From contig CM021315.1 in assembly GCA_010645155.1 (NCBI GenBank), positions 2,692,643 to 2,756,642 on the forward strand: a stretch of 64,000 nt of DNA, written 5' to 3'. The stretch is from Tigriopus japonicus. Lineage: Eukaryota > Arthropoda > Copepoda > Harpacticoida > Harpacticidae. The position numbers and the translations under genes were made by a program. Positions 11,792 through 24,000 of the stretch are shown piece by piece (position 1 is the first letter of the stretch; each line of letters starts with the position of its first letter). The notes under the pieces are model-generated. The model had not been told where the DNA came from. It saw nothing but the letters and a program-made list of their open reading frames with translations, and ran no database searches.

Positions 11792-11975
11792 TGCGACTTT
11801 CAAAGCTAATGCAATTCAATCTCGGCTACACTCATCAAAAACATAGAAACCCAATTTTCTATGGATGTGTTTGTTCAAGGGCGGTGAAGAAATAAGCTGA
11901 TATACTATTGGTATTCACTCTATTTGTCCGATCAAAGGCTGGATAATTTGATTGAAAGTGAATTCCAAATCTTGA

Positions 11976-11981
11976 AATAAA
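11976..11981 (+). promoter_or_regulatory. Polyadenylation signal AATAAA
   Basis: AATAAA lies 185 bases after the stop of the second cuticle-like gene and 66 bases before the convergent stop codon of the GPCR gene. The two 3' UTRs must nearly touch or overlap. Confidence 0.55.
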
Positions 11982-12046
11982 ATCAGTGAATGGCAAGAAA
12001 AAAAGTACATAAAAATGGCGGAATGTTGGTATTCATAAGCTTTCTG

Positions 12047-15000
12047 TTAGACATGTGTCTCTACCACGCCGAGTTTCATGCTCAACGGGTTCAGTTCCTC
12101 CGTCGTGATGTGTTGTGTTGTTGCACTCATTTCGCTCTCGTCGTTCTCCTGAGTTTGAATTAAGCATGTTCCATCTCCATTTAGAATGACAGTGGATGCA
12201 ACACCAGGAACATCAGGAGGGTCTCCACCCAAAGGGCATTGAAAATCTAAAAAGAACGAGCCATCAATGCCTTGAATGCATATATTGCAGATTGTGGAAT
12301 ATGCATTAGAGTAGTAAGGGAGCCAATGGACTGCAAAAAAAGTTCAAAAGCAAAAAATGGCACGAAAATATGATAGATTCCTCTTGACTTTTAGGCAATG
12401 TAAGAACTGTGTACGGGACACACCTCGAAAAATGATTCTACACAAACAGAGCATGAATCCAGCATATCATAATCATAACATATTCCGTTCTTGGGGAAGA
12501 CACTCTTTCTCTATTGCAATCCTTGCTAGTAAATTTGAAGCACATTTTGTGGTTTAAATGTTTTCTGACTTGTGAGTACGACTGAAAAAAAAAATCTGAG
12601 AGGCAGATTTAAAGTTTCCAATATCTCATTTAGATTAAAGAGCGAAAAGGATTTTGCATCTCATGAACGGAAAGTCCGAATTATAAAGAATTTTTCTTTG
12701 GCACAAATTCGTTCCATTACTTAGTCTTAGAGACTGCTTCAACTTTAATGCTTGCCTGCATGCAAGGTAGATGCATGCAACCAACAAATCAAAAGGTCTT
12801 TTTGCCGGTAGTTTGTCGGATAAACATGGAAAAAGTGTCAATTCATTTGTCTCTTTTGACGCTCTAATAACCTTTAACACGTACTTTTGCTCTTAAGTGG
12901 CATCTCCTCAACTTGGACCACTGTCATATTGGTTGGATTGCACGTTTTATTCGACTCATTCGATCGATGTTGAATTGAGGATTCTTTTCGGCTCACCACC
13001 CGCACAACATTTGTTTCTTTCTCTTGCTCTTTTTTTTCTTCTTCGTCTTGCTCTTCTTCATCTTCCCCGTTTTCGTCGTCTGGAGCACCGGTTGGTTCCA
13101 CCATCTTGGGTCTACATTTCAGAATTCGGTCACAAAATACCTCCTGTGGAAGAAAAGGTGATTTATTCTCAAGTGTTCACTTTGATTAATGGTTCACGGT
13201 CTCAATTCGGACTTGGTATTTCCTATTTGTCTTTTTCAGTCGGTACTCGTGGCCTCCAAATTTATGAATAGAATGAAGCACATGATACCAAGTGAGTATG
13301 ATGTACTCGTACGTTCATAACGAACCAATGATTGTGCGAAGAGAACTTTGACAGGGTAATGTGTCCGGATTTCAATTGTAAGCTTGAGACCTTGCAACAA
13401 CTTGTAAACGAGGACTAAAGTCTCTTGCATCCTTTTGAGAGCAGGAAGGCTACATATCTGTGTATTGAAATTCGAGAAAATATATTCATTGTAAACTCTT
13501 TTGGATGATTCTAAAAACTAATCAGGAAAAATCGAGCATACTTTATAACCCAAGATATCTGCACGAAAATTAGCCTCTACCCCTCTCTTTAGCATGAGAC
13601 AATAAGTAATTATAGGATTGGTTAGGGTTTCCATTTACCTTGCACTTGGGGTTTTTCAAGAGAGCATGATTTAGTTAGAAAGGTACCTCTAGTTTCCATG
13701 AACGACAACAGCTTGTTCCAACGTGAAATTTGTTGAGGTCCATTAAGCGCCCATTCAAACTTCGTGCCTTGTTCAACCAACCATGTTGTGGCGAGTCCAT
13801 TACTGTTAGTCTAGCGCATGTGGTAAAGAAGACCAGCAATGGGGAAAATGATTGAAATGTCCATAAATGAAAGGAATGAAACTTGTTGCAGTACGAAGAC
13901 CAATTGCGAATACAATTTCCTTAGTAAAATTGTAATTAAAGGCGGGCAGGGCAATTCATCAATATTTAGAAAATTTATGATTCCTAAATTCCCAAAAACA
14001 TCTCAGGCAAAATCGCAAACTTTGGACTTCAAAGTTCGTTTTAGTCGAAGATTAGACGACAAGGCACATTAAACAACGAGGACCCTAAAAAGTAAGCTCA
14101 GAAATGAGGACGACAATTATGAGTTTTCTGTCTTCGTTAACTAAATCTTTATGAATCCCTTTTCGTGTTCCAACAGTATTAAACAGCTAAAATCAAATCC
14201 AAAATTTTGACTCAATGATGGTGAAACATGTCCGGTTAATGCTCATAGAGGATGATCAAAATGGCGTAATGTACGGAAGTTCATCTTGAGAAATTTACAT
14301 AGATGAACTAGCCGTCAATTTGGTTCAAAGTTATCAGAGTTATACAAAACATAATTGGAGCATTCTATGGCATAATTTGATGTAATTAGAAGTCTTACAG
14401 TAACGATATTTAAGCATCTGCTAAATAAAAATTGATCCAAGTTCGCTTCAATTCATAACTTAGGACTTTTTTAAAATCTTAAACCAGTCTTTAAATCCTA
14501 ACCATTTCCACAGATTTTCAGAATTTGGAAAAATAACTAGGATATGTGTAAATTTTAAAAACAATGTACTAGTACAATGGAAATTTTCCTTCCTAAAATT
14601 GCAAAATTTGAAACAGCATGTATTGATTGGATTTGTACAAAAATTCAACTTTAACTAAGCCTGGGTTTGACAAAAAAGGTCGAAGGAAAAATAATCTAAA
14701 AATATACAACTTAAGTTACTTTTAACAAATACTATATACTTAAGTACATATATGCTTATATAATTCAGATTTAAGGCATCGATCGCAAAAGTATATAAAT
14801 CAAAAGCATATAAAATGACTTGGTAATTGCTTTAACAAACACTAGAGCCATTCAGTGGGTTATTTGGTGCAATTTGAAATCTTAAAGTAACGATAGTTTA
14901 TCATCTGCTAAATAGATAAAGACCAAATTTCGCTTCAATTCGTAAATAAGCACTTTTTCAATGTCTACTATTATGTTTTTGGAAAATAGGGTGGTTGAAG

Positions 15001-18000
15001 TGGTTTTAAGGGATGTGATATAGTTATTTGAGCCACTTTAAGCCATACGCCTTAACAAACTATTTTCAATATGCATCTTAGACATCGAAACACGCCTTTA
15101 GTAGCCTTGGCATTTGAGGAAACGCTTAATCAGAAAATATTACTTTCTCCTTTCAAAAATCCCTTTCCGATGATGAATATGATCTCGACCGGGGATGGAC
15201 AACCTTTGGGCCCAAGGGTGGATGGTAGTGGGCCCAAGAGCTATGGGCAAAGTCCAAAATAGTGGGGCCCTGAACCTACCAACGGCTGCTTGGTGGGCCC
15301 CTGACAACACGAATCAAATTTCATGGGCCTTAACCCAAAAGAGGTTGCCGACCCCTGATCTAGACTCGCCCATTCAATTTCATGAACAAGCATTCTTGTA
15401 CGTAAGAGTTCATAGCATTCTCCTGCTACTCTCACTTTTGAAAACTTTTGATTGTTGAATCCCTTTTACCTTGAAAAGTTAATTCCATACACCCAAGCAA
15501 AAATCACAATTCATCTAAGAAGTCGGAATTTTGTACGAAGATTGACGTGGATAGAAATAACCAAGGACGAAATCCTTGAAATAACCATGCTCGATCAAGT
15601 TTCGCTACATAAGCTGCGATTGAAAAACGCAACTGCTTTTGAAAAACACAGCTTATGTAGCGAAACTTGATCGAGCATGGTTACTGCATGGCTACTGCGC
15701 GTCATGTGCTTCTTTTATGCTTCTTCTATGCTTCTAGATGTGCTTCTACTACACTTCCAAACTACCTCAACAACCGACCTAGAGCCAGGGTGGGCATTGT
15801 CGACATCGAGAGAATTTTGGACACCCTAGTGTCCAAAAGTGTCCAAAAGTGTCCAAAAATGTCCAAAAGTGTCCAAAAGTGTTCAAAAGTGTCCAAAAGT
15901 ATCCAAAAATCCCCAGATGGCGTCCAAAAATCCCCAGAAGGTGTCAAAAAATCCCCAGAAGGTGTCCAAAAATCCCCAGAAGGTGTCCAAAAATCCCTAG
16001 GTGTCCAAAAATCCCCAAGGATGTCCATAAGTGTCCCAAAGTCCAAGAAACGTAAAAGAAAGTTGTACAAATCAGACGAAAAACAAGGTACACTGCATAA
16101 GTAATTAATTAGAGTGGCCACGCGTACTAGCGCGTTCCCGAGTGTAAGTGCTTCCCCAGACGGCGTAGGTTCGAATCCTGTTGGGGGTCGGATTGAAGCT
16201 GTCAGGAGAAATCCTTTTAAGGAAGCCAGAGTGGTCATGCGCACTAGCGCAAAGTGTTCAAAAGTGTCCAAAACTATCCAAAAATCCCCAGAAGGCGTCC
16301 AAAAATCCCCAGAAGGTGTCCAAAAATCCCCAGAAGGTGTCCAAAAATCCCTAGGTGTCCAAAAATCGAAAACCTTCATACCTTCTCTGAGTACTGTACA
16401 GCCACAGACCATATATTGGCTAGACCTCGCGTTGTGCGAGAAAAAGGAGGACAACTTTGCTTCATCAGCTGGTACATAACACTACACCCTAAAATGGTGG
16501 GAATTTCAAACTTTTCAAAATTTTGCCAGCGTGGCCAAATCCTGAACAAACTCAGCGTACCGTACGTACTTTGTTCTCGACGTGAGCGAGCGTCGTTACT
16601 TCTGAGCACGCGGTCGCCCTGAGATTTCGGAGCTAGCGCAGCTGGGCCAAGTGGTGTCACTTTTCTCTCGCCGATGGAACGGGCCAATGCGACATCTAGT
16701 CGTTATATGATCTGTGTGTACAGCCCTAACTTCTGGAGTTTCTCCCAATTCGAGAGCTCTCTCATTCCTGTGATGTTCCTTGTGAAACACCTTTGGACCT
16801 GCTCGACCTTTTGCAAACCTGCCGAACTCATTGGTGCACGAATGGGTGAAGCGTGTTCCAAATGTGGCTAAACAATCGGTCGTGAATAGAGTTAATATCA
16901 TAACGCTAACTGTGGACTTGAAAGTACAATAGACCCAGCCACGCTTTCAAGTTCAGAGATAGTGTCAAAAAAAAGGATGCATGGCTGCACTTTTTTGTAA
17001 TTTCGTTCAAACTGTTCTTTCGGTGGCTGACCCAGAAAAGGCCACGGGGAACCTATGCTTGAACTTACAAAAGGACTCACAAAAAGATAAACACATAAAA
17101 TATGTTCGATATGCCGCAAAAGGATCCCGAAATACCTTCGACATCTTTTTCATGTATCTAAACCAGTTTTGACTAAATTCATGGTGGAAAGTTGATCCAG
17201 GAAAAGGAAAGAATATTGGCACAACCTCCACAAACATTTCCATCGACTCCATTCCATTGTGGGATTGGCAGATAAGGAATGAACACACAGGGAAGAATCT
17301 TCTTAGGCATGCCTGACTTTGTGCTGTTGATGTGTGCCCTTTCGATTGTACACATATTTGATTTTTTATCTTCCACTTTTACTTTCTTTTACTTTACGGG
17401 GCTCTAGAGTCTCGGGATCATATTTAGATTCGTTATCAAAACACGAAGTACACATTCATGTAGGGTGGTATATAACTATTGAGACAGAAACACCAACATG
17501 TTGTGAGGAATGTTCATGTAAATGAAGAAGCAGTTATAACTCAACCGTCTCTGTTTAACGTTTCCCTAAATCCACATGCACTGCACTAGAAGTTAGGCAC
17601 CAACCCCGTGGCTATCACTGGTACGTACGGTGTCATGGTAATTTCAAGCTCTTCCGTAGGGTATCTATCATTATCGTTTCATAGATTTTGGTTGGAATTA
17701 ATGACAAAACAAAACAACATGCCAAAGCGACTTTTTGGTATAAATGAAAAGTAAAGGTGTTGCCCAATACGTTGTTTTCTTTGTCTTAGCAATTCAGTCA
17801 CAATTATGATTTGTAATGTGCGGTCAAAACTAGGATAATTTTTCAGAATAAGTGATATTTCTTTAATATGAGTGTGCCATTATTGTGCTTCGAGCAATAC
17901 TTTGTTTGGCATGGGACACTAAATACGGATGATCCTAGCGTCTCTATTCTATGCCAAGGAGATATGAATTTGCACTCAATTGATTTTAGTCGAATTGAAA

Positions 18001-21000
18001 GCAATCTTTCTGGTTTGAAAAAAAAAACCTTTATAATTAATTATTCTTTTTTGTCATGCTTGGCCAAGAACGAGACTTTTTTTACAACTTGAAAGAGTTT
18101 GCAAAAAGTTATAGTCTGATTGACGGGAATGTGAAGATATGAAAGTTATTTCATTGATGGCACGTCTTGACAAAGAGGTCATGACAAATAACTTACACTA
18201 ATTAAAAGGGATATCGCACAACTCTGGCTCATCTATCATAAGAACAAAAAGCGGTTTGATATAATCATCAGCAACCTGCACTTAAATGATCGTACCAGAT
18301 CTACAGGGTCGTTGTAAGTTGGGATCCCCAAAACTTTAATGGTCTATTATCAACTATTATTTCAATCAATATTAGTACTTCTAATGTGCTCTCAAATTGA
18401 AAGCACCAACCAACAATCTCTTGCGTCAACCCACAATATCAAATATCATGTTGATTTCAACGAAGAAAATTCCAAGAAAATTGAATTTTCATTTACTTTG
18501 ACATTTTTTTAAGAGCTGTACTCCAAATTGAGCCGTGAAAACACACTAGTAACCTTATTGACAGAATGAATTATGCACCTTATTTTTGGCAAATCGATAA
18601 TTATACACTCAAAAAATAAATTGGAATGGGATAGTTGCTTACCTGAAATGCCGTGCTTCCAGCACAATAAACAAGAAAGTTGACGGAGGAATTCAAAATC
18701 ATGAAAAATCGAGCCACAGTGTCACTTTGGTAAAACATCAAGTTGGGAATGTATTGGATATCGTTTTGAATGCATCGAATTATCAGCTGTGTGTGGAATA
18801 CCTCATGAGCCCCAGCCATGATCCGCGGTAGGTTGAAAATAATGAATAAAGTGACGATGGCAATGGCGATATAAGTCATACGAATCTCCTTGATGTTACG
18901 GTTTGTTCTTCTTTGATGCAGGAGGATGATTCCCTTACAAATTCGAATGTTTAAGAATATTAGGATTGTGATGGGAGCCACGCCTGTGGTTGTTAATGGA
19001 TGCAACTGAAAACAAGCATAAGATGAAGATTTATTGTCTCAAATGATTTTGCATTAAAAAAAAATGTACTGCAAATGTATATTGCACATTGGAATAAGTG
19101 CAAAATTCAATGTGCTATCTTGGGCTATTGTTGCAAATGCCCGAGATTCAGCTTATTTTTGTATGAAAGCCAAGGGGCCTCAAAATGAAAAAAATAAGAG
19201 CCCCTCATTCAAGATCATTGATCTTGAACTTTTCTGAGGATTGAGGGAATGATGAAAAAATGACAATGCAGAACTTTATTGCCATACTGTCAAATAATAA
19301 GCCTATTTTAATGCACAATGTTGAGTGTCTAGTTAGACGCACGACCACGAGTTGTTTAACCAATTGAAATACGTAAGGTGCTAAGCTCAAGAGAGACTTT
19401 TGGATAAGACCGTGTTGCAAAAAATAGCAATGGATGTTTTTTTATGAGAAAGCTGGCAGAAGAATCTAGCGAAAGAACAACTTCCAATAAAGGATTACCA
19501 CCACTGTTGTTTAAAGACCTGATGTCCGTGAGAGAGAAGATGAAGGCTCATTTGTGCGGTTTGATTATGGTATCACATTAGTGATTGACTATAACAAGGT
19601 GCGGGCCAATATATGATTTACACCTCTGTTTCGGTTAAGCCTAAAGATGAAATAAAAAAGCAGACAAGCACCATTTTGAATATAGTTTTGGATATCAAAT
19701 GGTTGATCGTTTTGCAAAAGAAGTCTATACAAGTGATTATTCGATTTTTCGGAAATTCATGGGTTTCTGGATCTAAAAATTTAATTTCTCCAGACGAGTT
19801 GAAGAAATACACCTTAGGGTCTGCTTGGCCTGTCATTGTACTAATATTCGAGGTTATTTTAACGCAGGAAATGCTCCGTTCAATTTTGAGTGTGGAAGCT
19901 AGGACGTATGTAAGTGGTTTTCTGTAATATATCCTTCGTTAAGTCATCTTTGATGTAGCACCTCATAACCAAAATGAATGTCCGTGTAAATTGTACATTG
20001 TTTTTGTCTGCCGCTTTCAGTTTTGGGTTGGGCAAAACCTGCTAAAAACGAAAACAGACACACGAGACCAACAAAGTACAAATGTAAAAGGAGATAAAAA
20101 GAGTTACTTAATTAAAGTAAATTTAAGAGTTCTGGCTGAGATTTAAATTTGAACATTTCTTCTGAACAAACTTGGATTGACGCCTTAAATAAGTTCTCAA
20201 ATAAGGAAAATTCCAATGCGGTGCTTGATTTGGTATTTCGATTTTAAAGGAAACCCCAACCTTGTGCATCATTTTCCAGGTTTGGCATGAAGCATTCAAC
20301 CATGTTTTACTTCATAATTACTCAGACATTGTACTTGAATGGGCAATTTTGATAGTTCCTAAATTCGATCATTCTTTGCTTGTTCTACATATAACATCTT
20401 AGATTGAGTTGCATGTCCGGCATTTTTGTTTTCTACATCTGCATTTGAAATGAAGCAATCCCTCTTCTGATTTTGAAGGGAAGATTCCAGAAAATATGTC
20501 AAAGAATTGAAGAAAAAAACATTTCATTTCCATTCAACATTCAATCAGAAACATTAAGTCGGTTGTTGAGGTAATTTGGAAGTATAGTAGAAGCACATCT
20601 AGAAGCATAGAAGAAGCATAAAAGAAGCACATGACGTGCAGTAGAAATAACCATGCTCGATCAAGTATCGCTACATAAGCTGTGTTTTTCAAAAGCAGCT
20701 CCGTTTTTCAATCGCAGCTTATGTAGCGAAACTTGATCGAGCATGGTTATTTCTACTGCGCGTCATGTGCTTCTTTTATGCTTCTTCTATGCTTCTTCTA
20801 TGCTTCTAGATGTGCTTCTACTATACTTCCAAACTACCTCAACAACCGACCTAAAATTTTGGTCTCTATTCGAATAATCAATAATAGGATCAAGGGTCTT
20901 AAATCTTAACTTAGCAGATAATCAAAAAAATGTTGCCATTTTTTTCAAAAAAAATAAAAAAAAAATCTTCATTCTTCTGTGTTTTATTGTAAAAATTTAA

Positions 21001-24000
21001 AATAACACTTATTAAAACTTAACACACACTAAAAATGCATATTTTTGAGAAACTGTTTTCATTGATTTCAGTACATTCGGTTAGGTTTTCAAATGAAAAT
21101 TGAAAAAAAAGTTGAACAAATGTGTCCTCGTATTTTGCGAGAATTCGAAATTTCTCGAAGGACCATGGTTGAGGACCAGAATAACCTTTCTATAATTCAA
21201 AAGCCAAAATTTGAAAAATTGTATTTTAGTGTTTTTTCGTAAATAATGAATATTATTTTGATACGCCATGATAAAACATAGAAGAGTGAATAATTTTTAT
21301 TTTATCTTGTGACCTTTTGATGTTTTGTATCTTTTGATGTTACCTTTTTAATTTCGTTGGAAGGCTATCAAATACAAAAGGGCCAAAGTAAACAATCCTA
21401 GCTTACAATTTTAGACCAAGTTATGCTTGAAATGTTCTAAGTAGTGTTTGCAAAATGTTTTTTTTTCATTACTCCTCGCTGGGGTCTTTGCCTTTTTACC
21501 ATTGTGCACCTTATCCTTCAAATTTGACATCTCTTCTATCCCCATTTCGTTGTTGTGGTGTCAAAAATGGCATAATTCTTCTCTGCAACAAATGGAAAAT
21601 GTCAAGGCATCACTGAACCTGCAGTATTATAAAGCTTCCATATCATAAAGATTCAGGGTTTTAAGATTTGCTTCTAACAGTACTTTAGTGTCTCTACAAT
21701 TTCGAAAGAATAAACATATCCACTTTGGACCTTTGGACCTTGGAATGAATTCTTGTTTGTTGCTATGTTGCTCTGGCATGTATTTAATAGAAGCAAGCCA
21801 CAGTTTTTAATTCGCTTTACAAGCCATTGCCCAAGAAACATTGGCATTTTTGAGGCTCCGTCGATATTTTTCGGCTCGACTTATTTCCTTAGACGATATT
21901 AAATCGTTGTTTTGTTTATTTCATAAATTGATTTAAAAAGCGTTGGTTCTAACTTGATTTGACAATTTGGTAGCCACCTGGTTCAAAATGTCTGAATAAT
22001 CATTTTTGTTTTTTTTTTGGTGAAAATTTAACGAAGAAGGAAAGGGTAAAAAACTGACTTCGTTAGTTTCGACAATGCGCCTCTCATTTCGCCCCAGAAA
22101 ACACATCTGGAATGATTTATTGACAGAAATCTGATCTAGTGAACCCTAAGGAGAGCTTTCCAGATTTTTGCGTCCACTTTGGCCTTATGGAATTCCGTTG
22201 TTGAAGGTTAAGCACTTCAGCACAAAAGGCTTGGTGAACGAAAGTTCCGGCACTTCAACTTTCAATACAAAGCAGGTGAGGCAAGCTGGCCAAGAATTGT
22301 GAGGCTTTCAACAGGATCAAGTTAAGTAAAACTTATTAAAAAGACTGATTGAGTCTGCACTATTGTTAAGCGTTCCTGGGGGGACCATTAAAAATGCGTT
22401 GTGAAAATATAACGATTTCTTTTTGCAAACTGGGAGAAAGTAATCTGATTCTTTAATGAAATTATCAAGCAAAGCTCGTCTCATAACCCAACGGCTATTT
22501 ACTTGAGTCAAGAAACATCTCTATACCTTCCACCATATGATGTTTAAAACAGGATGTGTGAAAAAGGCCGCAACTTGGTACCCGTAGTTCCGAGTGCATG
22601 TATGATATGGGATTTTTTTCCAATTTAAATCCATTATTCAACATAAGAAAAATAAAAAGGCTAAGTTTGAAGGGGCAACGAAATATTATATACCGTATCT
22701 AGGAAAGCACAGGAAGACAAGTTCGCGGCGTGGACATGAAATATGCCAAAAATGGAACAAAAAATCCTCGTTCCAGATCAAAGGACCGGAAATACTCGTA
22801 TAAGACATCGTAAGAAAACAGAAAGTGGGCACTCATTCAGTTGAAATGGTTACATTCGGGCACAAGCGAAATAACCTCTATTCAAGAAAGCCAATGAATT
22901 CAAGTTTGAAATCTCCCATTCTTGATGTGCTCTGCCTACAAATTAAGGACGGTGCGCTTCTCATTTCCCTCGAATGCACTCATACTTGGCCACGGAAATG
23001 CACAAGGAATTTCAAAGGAGGCCATTTTTTGACATTTTACCACTTTCGAATAGCCACCACCACAAAATTGGCACTCATATCTCACAGGACACAAATTAAC
23101 ATGGGAAATGAAGAAAAGAGTGCGGGCTCTTCACTGATTCATCAAGTACATGATTGAAACAAGTGAAGATTCAATTTAAATGTAAAAAACACAAGTTTAA
23201 GAATAACTTACCACTCTAAGCCACAAGTTAATTTTCACATATGTAGGATTTAGCATCCATGAGGGCTGAAAATAGACAAAACGGGTTTTCATTGTGGATG
23301 AAATATGGTCTTTGGATGAGAAATTGGATCAGTCAGTTTATGTTAGCAAGATGGCACTTCAAGAATTTACCTTGTTAAAAAAGTACTGGCTTTTGGCTCT
23401 CTCTGACACGTTCACGAAAAACAGCCATTTGGACGAAGTCTCTGACGTTGAGCATGGGATACTAGAGTAAGGAATGGTCAATTTTTGCAATCACCAAACC
23501 TGTCCTACCAACTTGGGCCTTACTGTAAACAACACCAAGAAAGTTCAATGCAATGAAGATGAGAATAACTTTCAAATTGTGTGTCATCTCATCAAATAAC
23601 CTCATTGCCGTGGGTAGGAAAGGCTGTGCCTTAAGTTGCCATGATTATCTCTTAAATTCTAAGGCTATTTTGTGTTGGAAAATAGCTTTTGAACTCAAAC
23701 TTCAATGATTGAGACCAATGATCATGTTAAGCAATGGTGCAAAATACCTGTGGGTTTTTCAAGGAATTGTTTGTCCAGTGGTCTCTGAATTTTAAGAAAG
23801 CACTTGTTCACGTGGCTCAGAAAGAATAGAATAACAATGGCAAACTATTGCTATTTAAACAATACAAAAAGCAAGTACCTCTTCAACGTTTGTTTAGGTG
23901 CAAAACATGAAAGTGCCTAGTGGGTTCATCTCCAAGACAAATTAACATCCATGAATAAATGTCAGAGGGTTTTAGAGATTTTTATATACTACTTAGGTAC

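Noticed and set aside
12897..13271. 124-codon plus-strand open frame
   Set aside because: It is antisense to the GPCR C-tail exon, whose splice sites and phase are convincing. The acidic codons on the other strand create the Phe/Leu-rich shadow.
13687..13802. Minus-strand exon-like stretch reading NGLATTWLVEQGTKFEWALN
   Set aside because: It has splice-like borders, but the GPCR exons at 18643 and 13143 join directly in phase 0 with natural helix 8 continuity, and no partner exons were found for it.
15762..16454. 230-codon minus-strand open frame of FWTPSGD repeats (and 145-codon plus-strand VQKSPEG frame)
   Set aside because: Openness is explained by a 21-bp tandem unit. There is no signal peptide, splice context or non-repeat coding part, so I list it as repeat only.
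19613..19927. 104-codon plus-strand open frame
   Set aside because: It lies in a GPCR intron, lacks any motif, and has no promoter or splice support.
23510..23596. Minus-strand signal-peptide-like start (MTHNLKVILIFIALNFLGVV) with a donor
   Set aside because: Hydrophobic short frames are common in AT-rich DNA. The following frames either stop soon or conflict with the GPCR phase.
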